Under the pieces are notes generated by a model. The model had not been told where the DNA came from. It saw only the letters and a list, made by a program, of their open reading frames with translations, and ran no database searches. DNA of 64,000 bases from Hermatobates lingyangjiaoensis. Taxonomy: Eukaryota; Arthropoda; Insecta; Hemiptera; Hermatobatidae. Position 1 is the stretch's first letter, and each line of letters opens with the position of its first letter. The translations under genes were made by a program, and so were the position numbers. Positions 1 to 10,822 of this stretch are shown here, piece after piece. The DNA lies in assembly GCA_026182355.1 (NCBI GenBank), contig JAPFBL010000585.1:55001-119000 (forward strand), given 5' to 3'.

Positions 1-151
1 TTCATTTTGAGTGGGAATCTTTAACGAATACCTGACATAGTACAGGCTCGGGACCGACGTCTTAAAGTCCTCTCCGAGGGACGACGTAATCAGATTTATT
101 CACCTACTGCGTGAATAAATTGAAGGCCAGGTGGGGATCGAACACCGGACT
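1..151 (-). repeat. tRNA-derived SINE, truncated
   Basis: Read on the minus strand this has a polymerase III B-box-like stretch (GTGTTCGATCCCCAC) followed by a body shared with other copies in the window: a segment ending ATAAATCTG, then CCCTCGGAGAGG, then a GGTCCCGAGCCTGTAC block. The A box is missing on one side and the tail runs off the window start. Same family as the copies at 941-1103, 21299-21475, 32418-32705, 33687-33786 and 45964-46218. Confidence 0.75.
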
Positions 152-940
152 GTATATGTAATGTGAATAATAAAAATGCATGCAATAAATAATAAAGTTT
201 TGTTAATTTACTAAACTTAAAACGGAGACAACCTAGGCTTGAGGAAGATGGTCACTTGAAATTCGAATTTTTACTAGTCGTACGATGCAAAAATTCTTAC
301 AAATGGCTCCTCGTAAATCGAATTGCTCATTCAATGAGTCACTAGTACTACGAGGTTCTATTGCATATAACATATGTGATTACTTACCATACAATATTTT
401 CTACATAATTGTTTACTGTTAAGTATTACTCTGTTACATTAAGACATTGTTAGTAATTAGAGTCCTTGAACGATACTACTCAGAACTGATTGGTGCCGAT
501 AACTTTGTAACCGTCTTGCTGTTTACCTTGAGGAACGACATACTAAGAAATGAAAATACAATTAGGAATCTTCAATTCATCAAACTGAGGAAAAAAACTT
601 CAACTAAATACAAAAAGATACCTGATTTTACATCCAACAGCGGTAGTGACTGGGTGATGTTAACTAGCCCATGTCACTTGCCATATTACCCATACACCTG
701 AGTCAGTGCTTTGTTGACAAGCTACCGAATGTGACATTTTCTTAGCAGACACCAAAAATCTTTTATATTATATAATTACTTAAAAGAATTACAGGGTACA
801 TTTTTGGGACGATAACTAGGTTAGGTTGTAGTGGTCGCCACAAGATAGCACATCTAGGCCAATAATTGACCTTTTTTTGATATCACACAATGAATATAGT
901 ATTAGAAGTAATAAATTTTGTTTAATTAAAGTAGGTATAA
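152..940. other. No gene seen
   Basis: AT-rich unique-looking sequence. A short open frame at 447-701 has no recognisable domain or codon signal and I treat it as chance. Confidence 0.6.
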
Positions 941-1103
941 TTTACGAGTACCTGGCATCGTGCAGGCTTAGGACCTATGGCTATACACCTCTCCGAGGGA
1001 TGACGAGTCGAGATTTTTTTTTCACCTCCCATGTGAAGAAATCAAAGTTACTGAACCCACTTAGAGGTATCATGTAAGCCATTGGGCTACTGTGGGCCCT
1101 AAA
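941..1103 (-). repeat. tRNA-derived SINE, diverged
   Basis: On the minus strand the A-box-like TAGCCCAATGGCTTACATG and a decayed B box precede the family body (CATCCCTCGGAGAGG, then AAGCCTGCACGATG). Open frames on both strands here are shadows of the SINE. Diverged from the 32418 copy, so an old insertion. Confidence 0.7.
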
Positions 1104-2905
1104 TAAAAAAATTGTAATAACATTCTCATCAGTAAAAGAAACAAATTTTCTGTTAATTTTTACATAGATCTCTTCTCCTTTGATAGTGAAGGACATCAAA
1201 TCATAGTCTAGTAAGTTTTTAGTATAATGGATAAAATAATTTATAAGAATGTTCGGTTAAGATGGAAAACAAACATAAAATGCATTACAATGCGTACAAC
1301 TGAATCCTTAAACGTAGTGACGGAAAGTACAGTTGGTTGAAGAGGTATATTGTAGGTATTGTGGTTAAGAGGAGCACGAAGGGTGTCACTCTTATAGTCT
1401 GTTTGGATTTGATGCAGAATTTGTTTGCTGTAACTTCTACATCAAATATTGCAAAATATTCGTCAATTTTTCAAGGACAGTCAATGGTTGTTGCAGTGAT
1501 TATTGGTAAGAAGGTGGGAATGGTTGTTAATGGATGTTCTATGAGCTTTCATACAGACTGTGGACACCTGGTATAATATCTAGTACAATTCAAACAGTAG
1601 TTACAGTATTGGTGATAAAGGAACAGTCATTTGAAACTCTAGAGTGTGGAAATGGAATTGAGAGCTAAAATGAAGTTTGGGTGGTTAGTGATATGATAGT
1701 TAAGGAAACCCTTGCACCAAGCAATTTCGTTCAAGCGTTTATTGTTTGGGTTGCACTCAATGTTATGCTTTTATAATGGCTGGGCTTTCCCAAAGCTGAG
1801 CTTGCATATAAATAGTCTCAGAGGTCAGTAACCTGGTCATTTAAGTGAACTCTCATACACTGTTTTAATGACTGTTTCCATATGCAAATTCTTAATCACA
1901 CTTTTGATTCTAACACTAATGTGACTTTGAGGGCCTCGAAGGAAAAACATATCTGCCAACTTGGTACAACCTCTGTCCGTAGTTATTCATAAAAATCCTT
2001 CTTTATTTGCTCCTTACCTTTATAATCATACGTTTATCTATTGCTTGTGTCTTATTTGTTAATGGTTACGTACATTTCTTATAGTATACTTTTATTTAAT
2101 GATTATGTTGTTTCTTTATAATTATATATATTTTGGTTTATCTAATTTTTTTTTATTATCATTTTCTTAATACTTTATCGTAAATTCTCTCCTTCAGCAA
2201 GATTCCTACACTAAAAAAGATACCTTCCGAGGTGATATGTCATAGATGTTAAAATATCGTACTTACTTTTGTGTTTTTTCTGCGTATTATCCCTTCTGAT
2301 TTTATTACATATTTATGTAGCAGCTCTTCTCAAATATATACATTACTAAAGATAAATATTTAAACCGCAGTAAGAAATACACAAATGGGAGTAATATAAT
2401 TCAACTAAAACCATTAGTTTTTGACTGAGTCACACTCAAACCCGAAAGAAGTGAAATAAGACATCTGAGGTGGTATTGAAAAGTTAGGGAATTAAAAGAA
2501 CTATTCTATTATGCTAAAAAAGGAACAGAAAGATGATAAATTCTGGGTAAATAAAGGAATGTAGAAAAAAAGTAAAACGCTATCTTATTGTTGTCAACTC
2601 TAGTGGAAAATATTATTGCTTTTTTATGGTTTCTAATACGTACGGTTTCTAATGCTTTTAAGGATGGTTAATAATACGTAATAACCTTTCTTGAGGTTAA
2701 TTATTTCTCCTCTCACTTACCATCACTATAGTCAAGTCAATCAAATTATGTTAGGTTCAATATCATTTTCAATTTTAACATAATTTTTTAAACAAATATT
2801 TGGTTTTGCTATGGATAATTTCTGATCTGATTAGTTTTGCCAAAGACATTTGAACTTTACCAGTTACGTTAACAAATCATGACAAGTTAAACGAATTAGC
2901 AACCA

Positions 2906-2906
<1 letters not shown>
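1104..2906. other. No gene seen
   Basis: AT-rich sequence with only short chance frames. The frame at 1337-1576 is valine-rich and matches no family I know. No splice-site-flanked coding block was noticed. Confidence 0.55.

Positions 2907-2974
<68 letters not shown>
2907..2974. repeat. (TA)n microsatellite
   Basis: About 34 TA dinucleotides with one CA interruption near the start. It lies just upstream of the PLE-B palindrome, as for most PLE ends here. Confidence 0.95.
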
Positions 2975-2977
<3 letters not shown>

Positions 2978-3012
2978 AGATTCAATAATATATCGATCGT
3001 TTGAAAGAATAG

Positions 3013-3303
3013 TTGTGTTCTCTAATTGGGATTCGGTCAATTTTCTAGGATAAAAAATCAAACTCTCGTTGCCAACGTTTCGGTTTTATTTAAAACCTTT
3101 TTCATAGGCAGAAGTAAGAATTTTTTAACTAAGAAAATAAAATTTACATTGTTGTACTTTTAAATAATGTAAATTTCATTTTCTTTCTTAAAAATTCTTA
3201 TTTCTGCCTATGAAAAAGGTTTTAAATAAAACCGAAACGACGGGCAATGAGAGTTTGATTTTTTATGCTAAAAAATTGACCAAATTCCGATTAGAGAACA
3301 CAC
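3013..3303. repeat. PLE-B inverted repeat with degenerate hammerhead-like cores
   Basis: A long imperfect palindrome. The left arm (about 3013-3148) and right arm (about 3162-3303) are reverse complements, starting GTGTTCTCTAATTGGG and ending AGAGAACACAC. Each arm holds a block reading outward: GCCTATGAAAAAGG, AT-rich loop, AAAACCGAAACG. The left arm ends this block TTGGC, so a GCC/GGC helix I can form. The layout is that of a hammerhead ribozyme, but the CTGANGA core is altered to CTATGAA, so activity is doubtful. Related single copies lie at 42265-42375, 54340-54430 and 59475-59530. Assignment to a PLE terminus is inferred from this motif and arrangement. Confidence 0.65.
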
Positions 3304-3461
3304 CTATGTATATAAAGTACGGTTACTGGTATGAAGGAGGTTTACTTGCATATTTTCTGTAGTTGGTATGTTTTAAATGACGACCATTCATCTTCTGGAC
3401 ATGAATACACTCTTGAGAGAATTTTTCGTTTATCAGACAGTTTCATTCAATATATTAACTT

Positions 3462-3645
3462 TCAAACAAAAATAAAAAATGATAAAAAAAGACTAAGATC
3501 TTTTCAACCGTAACAAGTGGTCTTTGTCTGTGTCAAATCCCAACTGAGTTGAGTAAAATTATGTTAGTTTTTTTTTTCTCAATATTTATTATGATTTGAA
3601 CATTGATTGTTATTTCACGTGTTTATTGTGAAATCTTATTATATA
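3462..3645. repeat. PLE-A terminal repeat palindrome, degraded
   Basis: Left part (3462-3550) is a minus-oriented PLE-A end: GACTAAGATCTTTTCAACCG and CCCAACTGAGTTG can be read. The right part keeps only the outer plus-oriented end (GATTGTTATTTCACGTGTTT). The hammerhead core in the left arm is broken (CAGACAA for CTGACGA) and the right-arm core is deleted. Confidence 0.75.
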
Positions 3646-4957
3646 TGTGTACGGATGTGTTATAAAAACACATGGTAGTTTATGATATTAATTACTAAAA
3701 ACCGAATTATTGTATATTGGATTCTTGGCCGCTTCTTTTATTATTATATCAAAGTAAAACACTAGAATAAAAATAGATAAAAACATGTTATAAACGTATT
3801 AAAATAGGTAGTAACTGATATGGAGTGAATACTAGATCTAAATTAATTTAATTTTGCTTAGTTGTATGAATTATTTGATGTTTTAGTATATCTGCAGTAA
3901 CTGTTGATAACATAATAACAGTAGGAATAGGTATTTGTTAGCGTGTTATATTTATTGTGTTTAATTTGAATTGTTTGCTGCGAGACATTGATACAATGTA
4001 TAGCGTAGTCTTAAACCAAAGCGCAGTATCCCAGTTTAAACTGAACATAAATCATCCCTGTTTCAAACTAGGTTGTTGCTCAACCAATGCAAAATTAACT
4101 CCAGCACAAACTTAATTAAAAAGCGGATTTTCCAGTTTCCCCCTCCCGGTTTTTAGGTTAAAACAATTAATTATCCTTTAACCAGATATATTAAAAGGAA
4201 TTTTCTCAAAATTTATCATGCAAATCCCTCTAAAAAACCTTCATAAACAATCAACAAATAAATCAGATTAAATCATTTAACTAGTCCAAAAGATAACATT
4301 TTGTAAACAATTAAGTATTGCTGACTTTGAATGCATCCTTTTTATTGTGTTTTATTAGTATTATTATCATTATTGCTATTATATTATCAAAAATCATAAC
4401 AAATAAATTTGCTTCTGAGAATTAATACACAATTATAAAGCATTAAATTAATTCAATATATTTTAAATAAAATAAACGAAAACCCATTTTTTGATTTGAT
4501 GGCACTTCTACTAACTTTTAATAATTAGAGGTCCCCCAAAACTCATATTTAGCAAAAAAAAAGTGTCTTTATGCCACATTTTTTTTGTGAATCATAAAAC
4601 TTAAAAAAGACTTAGTTTTTAACCAAGAATGAAAATACTATTGTAATGAAAGTAATTGAAAATGTACAATCATCGTAGTAATTTTCCCTTTAATTTAATT
4701 TAATATATAATATTTTACGCAACTTTAATGAATTCTGATATGTTCATTATAGTTGTCTTATAGTGGATATTATTACTGTAGATGTTTTCAATTCTGTTGT
4801 TTATTTTACAAAACATTTTTTTGGCAATGTTACAAGATGAATTCTGCAGAAACTGCACACTATGGTATCATTGAGTACATTTTTTTTAGTGGTACAAAAA
4901 AGAGCAATTGTTGTTTGGAAAATTGCATTGTTTTCCTCTTTAAAGCGAAATATTAAA
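3646..4957. other. No gene seen
   Basis: AT-rich sequence without recognisable repeats or coding blocks. The short frame at 4753-4956 is not supported. Confidence 0.55.
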
Positions 4958-5140
4958 CAGGGTGTCCTTAAAATCCGTGAATAATTTAAACAGATTATAA
5001 CTTAATTTGTATTTTTAATGAAAGAATGTTCAAGAAAGATTAAAATACTGTATCTCTATGTTTTTTTAAGGCTTTATTGAAATTTTATTTAAGCTCTCAC
5101 ATCAGGAATTTTCCATGATTGACTGGACTAAGAGGGTTGT

Positions 5141-5252
5141 TTTATGGTATATTGTTTACATGTAACATTATGTGTTATGTTATATTGTTTACACGCAACA
5201 TTATGTGTTATGTTATATTGTTTTCACATAACATTATGTGTTATGTTATATT
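5141..5252. repeat. Three-copy tandem repeat, about 33-36 bp
   Basis: Three units built around TTATATTGTTT, an ACAT or ACGC variant and AACATTATGTGTTATG. It sits inside the mariner-like relic, immediately before the PPRSPDL-coding stretch. Confidence 0.85.
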
Positions 5253-5475
5253 GGCCACCACGATCTCCAGATTTGACCAATATTTTTTTATTTTAGATGG
5301 ATATCTGAAAACAATTTTGTATGCAATCAAATCTAGTTTATTAGAAGATTTGAAAGTTAAAATGACTAATGCGATTTCAAGTATTTCTGTAAATCAATTG
5401 CCAAAGGTTTTCTGTGAACTGCAAAATCATATTACTCTTTGTATCGCTAATAATGAAAGATATGTGAAAACTTAA
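5252..5475 (+). pseudogene. Mariner-like transposase, C-terminal relic
   Basis: One frame reads WPPRSPDLTNIFLF, the conserved segment just before the last catalytic acidic residue in IS630-Tc1-mariner (DUF4817) transposases. After a frameshift a second frame reads GYLKTILYAIKSSLLEDLKV and continues to NERYVKT and a stop. That matches the usual order: WG or DGY, K.VY, then LEDLK..I..AI. The N-terminal DNA-binding domain and first catalytic aspartates are absent, so the product is dead. A similar but separate relic lies at 10370-10705. I assign the family from motif order; no search was run. Confidence 0.7.
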
Positions 5476-5545
5476 ATAAAATTTCCAATAAAACCTTAAA
5501 GAATATAGATTTATGATATAATTATAAACCGTCTTATCACGTACT

Positions 5546-5880
5546 ATATATTACAGTTGGAGTCATCTGACCGGTTTTGCAAAGGATTCAACATCAATGG
5601 GACTAAACTTATGTTTTAGAAGTCAGGGATATCAATACCTATTTAAATAAATAGTACCAATATATGCCTAAATTTCCTATCTATTTTTTTTTAATCTGTT
5701 TTTCTCTTTTACAAGTCAAGTCCCTTTCGTGTCCATCCTGTCGTCTTTTCATTTTTTTATTAGTTTGAATGATATATTCATTTTGTCCTTGATTTGTTCG
5801 TTTATTATTAATGTTTCTATGTTTATGTTATTTATATTTATTTATGTATAGATATAAATAAATATTATATATATATATAA
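5546..5880. other. No gene seen; AT-rich, ends in (TA)n
   Basis: AT-rich sequence ending in a short (TA)n tract at about 5866-5879 that abuts the next PLE-A palindrome. Confidence 0.6.
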
Positions 5881-6096
5881 AAAGATTTCACATAAACACG
5901 TGAAACAACAATCAATGATCAAACCACAATAAGAAATGGGAAAACAAGACTAAGATCTTTCAACCGTAACAAGCGGTCTTCGTCAGAGTCAAAAACCCAA
6001 CTGAGTTGGGTTTTTGACTCTGACAAAGACCGCTTGTTACGGTTGAAAGATCTTAGTCTTGTTTTCCCATTTCTTATTGTGGTTTGATCATTGATA
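5881..6096. repeat. PLE-A palindrome (two outward-facing terminal repeats)
   Basis: An almost perfect palindrome with its axis at 6003: 5913-6002 is the reverse complement of 6004-6093. The left arm extends further to the canonical outer end (GATTTCACATAAACACGTG). The right arm stops at GGTTTGATCATTGA and runs into (TA)n. Each arm carries a 43-nt hammerhead-like block reading outward from the centre. The left copy (5948-5990, minus) has an intact CTGACGA core. The right copy (6016-6058, plus) has CTGACAA, which loses the conserved G. The centre reads CCCAACTGAGTTGGG. Confidence 0.9.
5948..5990 (-). ncRNA. Hammerhead-ribozyme-like motif, PLE-A type, core intact
   Basis: On the minus strand: GACT (helix I), CTGACGA (core, N7 = C), helix II ACCG/CGGT with a bulged G and 7-nt loop, GAAA, helix III A-G/C-T closed by AT, T17, then AGTC (helix I partner). 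Minimal type I hammerheads with very short helix III are known from Penelope-like elements. Whether this one cleaves is untested; monomers with a 2-nt helix III loop may need dimers. Confidence 0.6.
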
Positions 6097-6114
6097 TATA
6101 TATATATATTGGTA

Positions 6115-6263
6115 TAAATAGGCAGCAGATCCTCTTTTAAACAGGTATCATTAAAATTAACCGTACTCTCGGCATTCACGATCTTAAGACTGAGAGATTC
6201 GATCCTACGAACTAACCTCCTGCTAACAGGGTTCAACTGGAAAAGGAGTTGGCCAAGTGACAT
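6115..6263 (-). pseudogene. PLE ORF N-terminal fragment
   Basis: Starts at ATG (6263, minus strand) and encodes MSLGQLLFQLNP, then RRIESLSLKIVNAES, then DTCLKEDLLPIYT before entering a (TA)n tract. The same segment starts the fragment at 13929-14065. The C-[FL]-x-E-x-[LI]-[LI]-P pattern matches CFSEKVIPKSL near the start of the main PLE ORF at 18092. No RT domain follows. Instead, after (TA)n, the minus strand continues into an antisense PLE-A repeat. Confidence 0.65.
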
Positions 6264-6622
6264 GTTAAATTAAAATCGATGACTCATGCTTAGTCATTGC
6301 TATAAATAGATTAAAAGGATAGTACAGGTTAATATAAAGGGTAGGTCAAAGGTCAATAATGAACAAGAAACAAGCGGTTAGAATAAAAGAGTTGAAAGGT
6401 CAACGATAAACACTGGACTAATAGAGAATAAATTGATTAAGAATATTAAAGTAAATGAAGGATAAAAGATTATTAAAGGACAAGAAAATGTATTAAAATA
6501 AGAGAGTTGAATGAAAGTAAGAATTAATAGGGAAGGTATAATTAGAAATAAAGAAAAGTACAATAAAGATAAGAATAAAAGAGTTAAGAGGTCAATAGTG
6601 TAAATAGATTAATAAAGATTAA

Positions 6623-6662
<40 letters not shown>

Positions 6663-6900
6663 TAATAATGTTAATAATAATTAATAATAATAATAATAAT
6701 TAAGATTAATAGTAAACTAGAAAAGATATATTAAATAAAGAGTTGAAAGAGAGTAAGAATTAATAGGGAAGGTATAGTTAGTTAGAAATAAAGAAAAGAA
6801 TAATAATAATAAATATAAGAAAAGAAAACGTATTGATTGCACAAGATTTCGACATCACATGTGTCACCGACGGGTAAAGTTGTTCCTAGGAGATCCAGGA

Positions 6901-6902
<2 letters not shown>
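6264..6902. other. No gene; (AAT)n-rich
   Basis: Purine-rich sequence with repeated AGAATTAATAGGGAAGGTATA and AAAGAAAAG blocks. It contains an interrupted (AAT)n/(TAA)n microsatellite at about 6628-6712. No coding signal. Confidence 0.7.

Positions 6903-6935
<33 letters not shown>
6903..6935. repeat. (TA)n microsatellite
   Basis: About 16 TA units. Confidence 0.9.
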
Positions 6936-6937
<2 letters not shown>

Positions 6938-7452
6938 CATATATATACATAACAATGGCACTAACAATATGTATGCATTTAATATAGATTTACTACTTTT
7001 TAATACTTTTTACATATTCTTTCTATCACAAATACAAATAAAGTTATAACTTTTTTAAAGTGAACACAGACTTTATGGGCTGTGTTATAATAACACAGAC
7101 ATTACCTTGTGTTATAATAAAAATATATTATTGTACTCAGGGGTGAATGGAGCCTAATGAAGCCGGTTGACAAAGCACAGACACCATGGAGTGCATAACA
7201 ATCGCTAGCCCTTCATTAAGGTTATGAAGCGACTTGTTTTCATCGCACTCAGTATAATTTAATAATATTATCTGAAGGATTCTATTTATAATTTCATTGA
7301 TCATTACCTAGCAAGTAAAAATGTAGTAGTTTGATCATCGTTAGAAATTAGTGAACAGCAAATACTTGAGGTTACATGGATTTAGCAAAAATTAAGAATC
7401 AAAGCTTGACCTTTACTTTTCTTAATTGGAGAGATGTTTAGTTTTAAAAAGA
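6936..7452. other. No gene seen
   Basis: A moderately GC-richer block at 7140-7250 (AATCGCTAGCCCTTCATTAA) shows faint resemblance to the reverse complement of 35825-35880, perhaps an old shared repeat. Nothing else was recognised. Confidence 0.4.
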
Positions 7453-7741
7453 CGTGGACTTCATATATTGTAATGAAAATACAAATAAAGTTTTTCTTAA
7501 TATTTTTATAAGCATTTGCTCATAAAATGGTAGCGTTGTGGTGCTAATGTGATTCAAAATGATAATTTTGATGTTTAACATAATATTACAAAAGAAGTGA
7601 AATTCATATATTGTAATGAAAATAAAAAGAGAGTTTTTCTTAATATTATTATAAGCATTTGCTCATAAAATGGTAGCGTTGTGGTGCTAATATGATTCAA
7701 AATGACAATTTTGATGTTTAACGTAATATTACAAAAGAAGT
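7453..7741 (+). repeat. Two-copy tandem duplication, about 143 bp
   Basis: Copy 1 begins near 7460 and copy 2 near 7603, both starting TTCATATATTGTAATGAAAA. Both contain GCTCATAAAATGGTAGCG and end ATATTACAAAAGAAGTG. They are highly similar, so the duplication is recent or conserved. Confidence 0.9.
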
Positions 7742-8430
7742 GCACTGTTTTGCTTCCTACATAGTTCTATAACCCAAGCGTCTTCGAGGAAACATTTTCC
7801 ATTTAAATATAGACTACATTCAAAACCAAAACAAATTCGTTTAATTAGATTACATTCAAAACCGGTGATATAGAAGATAATATATCGGATAAGATATCAG
7901 GTAAAATGGTAAATTGTTTTACAATCTAGACATACATTACTAGTCCTACTTCCTTTGGCATTTGATGAGACATGAATATTTCTTTAGTTTCAAATTAAGT
8001 TAATACAAGATTGATTATTTCTTTTAAGCTTTAACTTTGATAATGCTCAAATTGTTTTTATTACTGAGGATTAAAGTTTCTTGGCGTAGTTCTGCTTGGC
8101 GCCAAAAAACTGTAATCGCCAAGAAACTGTACCTCAGAATCTTGGCTGTGACTGAACATTTTTCATTATTAATTATGTGCATATTATTCTTCAAAGGTGA
8201 CTTAAAGCTTTCGACATGGGTGTTTGTGTAACTGCAGCTACTCTAACTTGGTAGAGGCTACATTTTGAGCCCCAATGTACTTTGAAACAAGTAGTTTGAT
8301 TCAGCCATAATATAAATCTAATACAAATAGCATACTCTGTTAACTACTATAACAATAGCAAGAACGTCATTATAATAAAAATTCTAACTAATTGTAGAGA
8401 GATGGCAACGAAGTAAGCAATAATCTAATC
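7742..8430. other. No gene seen
   Basis: AT-rich. The frame at 8037-8231 has no family signal. Confidence 0.55.
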
Positions 8431-8588
8431 GATGTTTCATCAATATTTATTGATATTTTTAGGGCTATAAAAATTTTCAGTAAATGTTATAATAATAGAG
8501 AATATAACAGTATTTAACATAAACTGTTTGACATTTATTGTTTATGTATTATAGCTTTGAAAATGTCAATAAATATTGATGAAACGTC
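8431..8588. repeat. Inverted repeat, possible PLE-B-like terminus
   Basis: Arms 8431-8477 and about 8550-8588 are reverse complements around GTTTCATCAATATTTATTGA. The right arm contains AAATATTGATGAAACGTCGG, placed like the GAAACGTTGG part of PLE-B. The hammerhead core is not intact, so the PLE link is tentative. Confidence 0.55.
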
Positions 8589-10271
8589 GGTGATAACTGA
8601 TTGGTGTTTGTTTTGTGACCAACTCTCTACAATCCTTTAGAATATTTACTAAGCTTCGTGGTCGACAACAGTACAACTTATTGATACTGCTTTAGTGTGG
8701 CTATTGAAAACAAACGTATTAAACACAATATTTATAAAAAAAGTTATTAATACTGATAAATAAAAAATATGGTGTAATATCAGTATTATCAGATAAAACT
8801 CAAAGATCATATATAGGGGATGTAATATTTATATCTATAAATAACAGTGTAATAAAACAGTTATGAGAAACATCAATAATTGTGCAGTAGATTAAAAGAA
8901 GTTGTGTTGTTTCATGTTAAACATAATATGTTGTTTGCGCTACATTTGGCCATAGCATCTTTTGAAAAATAAGGAAGTGAGGTAAGTTTTAATCTTGCTT
9001 GATTCTGGTGTCATATATTTTGTTGGAATGGACTGGAATTGAAGAAATGTGGCCGAGTACGAGAGATTGGGGCTTTGAAGGGCCAAGGGCCTGGTTATAG
9101 AAAAGGGCTAAGAAGGTTGGACGAGTTGAGGAAGAAGATGTATTGAATTAGGGTGTTTGGGTTGAATTTATTTTGGGACAAATCCTTGAAGGGCCTGGGG
9201 GTTTCTCGGTGGGGAAAAATAAACCCATGGTGAGGTTTTTGAAGGGACGACCGATTCTTTTTCTCATTTCATCTGCACAACTTTCTAAATTCTATCTCTG
9301 TCTTACTGAAATATAAATGCAAATGTGTGTTACTGTGAGGGAGGAGCATCGTCCAGTGCAACCCGAATTACACCTCTACACAACCCTTGTCTACCTCAAG
9401 TGCGGTTTAACAAGATTTTATCTTCAGTCGACCCCCCCCCCCCCCCCCACTATTCTCATTCAGCCAACAAACAGCTCGCTTCTCTACGTTTTCCATTTCC
9501 TTCAGTAATATTGAAATTATTGAAAAAATGAAATCAAAATGAAAATAAAAAAAAGGAATCGAAAAAACAATTTTCAATAATAACAACCCATTCCTGTTCT
9601 ATTCAAAAAAAAAAGGTGAATATTAAATTAAATAAATTGAAAAACAAACTAACTTAGCAATGAAAATTGAATAGGGCTTAATTATTTTTTTTTTATTTTT
9701 AAGTTTGAATTGTACAATATTGGTTTGCAGATTTATTCAGCGTTTTGTTCTTCTGAGCTCCTCGGAATAAATTTATGATTTCCAAATTGCAAAGCATTAT
9801 CAGAAAAACTTATTTTTAAAGAAAAACTAACCATTTTAAGATACATACAAATATGATTGTGTCTTTTAAGGAAATATCAAAGAAAAAATAAGAAACATTA
9901 ATTGGAACACTATTGTCTGAGAATTATTTGTAGTAGATGCAATAAAAGATTTTTTTTTATCACAGAACTAATTTTTTTAAAGAAACAAAAAATTAAATAA
10001 AAATATTATTGAATTATTTTTATCTTTCAATGGGTCACTTATTTTTATATTAATACACTAAGATTGATAGTGCATGAAAAAATAATCTGATTGGAGAAAT
10101 GTAAGTTGATTGATTGTTTGATTTCAGAAGTAAAAGTGTTGAAAACTATAAATATGATTGATTAAGGGACCACATCTTTAAATACTATTCGTCATATTGA
10201 TGAATCAATAAACGAACAATTTACTTTTATTATATCGTAACAGTGGTTTCTTCTGTAGCCCAGCAGTCATA
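8589..10271. other. No gene; purine-rich block and poly-C tract
   Basis: 9020-9250 is strikingly purine-rich on the plus strand (GGGCCAAGGGCCTGG, GAAGGGCCTGGGGG). 9429-9448 is an almost pure C run. The overlapping frames at 9317-9531 run through the C tract and are not supported. The rest is A/T-rich. Confidence 0.55.
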
Positions 10272-10822
10272 TGGGGTATCCTAAAAAGATGTATACACCT
10301 TTTATATTTGATCTTGCTGCAACTGGCTATCATGCGAAGTATAACATTTGAGGAAGAGGAATTTTAATATCAGCTGGATGGAGCACTTACACACCAACAC
10401 TAACAACGCGAAGTTAGATCCTTTTTGGATGAAACTATGCCAAACAGGTTGGATCTAACCAACCACACAGGAACGTGGAGGTTTTGTTGAATACCCTCCC
10501 CGTTCTCCAGACTCTACACCACTAGAAGTTTTTTTTTATGGGGAAACTAACAAACAAAGTTGAAACCTACAACTATCGCTAAATTCAAAGCAAGCATTGA
10601 ACGTGAATGCATACAAATACCAAGGAACTTGTTGAATGATATATGGCGCTATTTCATAACGTCACGTTACAGGCGATATCTGGACCAGAACGGATTGCAA
10701 TCTGAGAACCACCAATGACAAAACGATAAAGTAATGTTTTGTAAACTCTTTTAAATACTGAAAAATAAGCAAATAATAATAAATGCTTAGTGTAAAATTG
10801 TTTAATTTTTTTGGGACACTTT
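10272..10822 (+). mobile_element. Mariner-like (DUF4817-type) transposon, internally deleted
   Basis: The left end reads GGGGTATCCTAAAAAGATG and the right end TTTTTTGGGACACTTTA. These are imperfect terminal inverted repeats (GTATCCTAAAAA versus GTGTCCCAAAAA) with TA at both flanks. Between them lies only the 3' half of a transposase. Boundaries are good to a few bases. Confidence 0.7.
10370..10705 (+). pseudogene. Mariner-like transposase relic
   Basis: Across frameshifts the plus strand reads QLDGAPTH, FVEYPPRSPDSTPLEVFF and, near the end, WTRTDCNLR or LDQNGLQSE depending on frame. This is the DDE second-aspartate block (QxDGAPxH) and the PPRSPDxTPLxFFxxG block before the third acidic residue of DUF4817-type IS630-Tc1-mariner transposases. 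The N-terminal DNA-binding region and the first catalytic aspartate are missing, and stops interrupt the frame. The minus-strand open frame here (10654-10878) is a shadow. Confidence 0.75.

Larger units (their letters stand above)
4958..5545 (+). mobile_element. Mariner-like DNA transposon relic (IS630-Tc1-mariner, DUF4817 type)
   Basis: The left end reads CAGGGTGTCCTTAAAATCCG, a terminus typical of IS630-Tc1-mariner elements with DUF4817-type transposases. The 3' half of a transposase follows at 5252-5475. The segment 5030-5095 is largely the reverse complement of 5475-5515 (CTTAAATAAAATTTC block), giving an internal inverted repeat. The right boundary is uncertain. The element is deleted internally and carries a three-unit tandem repeat where the transposase 5' half should be. 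Confidence 0.65.

Noticed and set aside
7140..7250. Possible shared repeat with 35825-35880
   Set aside because: Only short blocks (GCCTAAT, GGAGTG, ATCGCTA) agree; similarity is too weak to call by eye.
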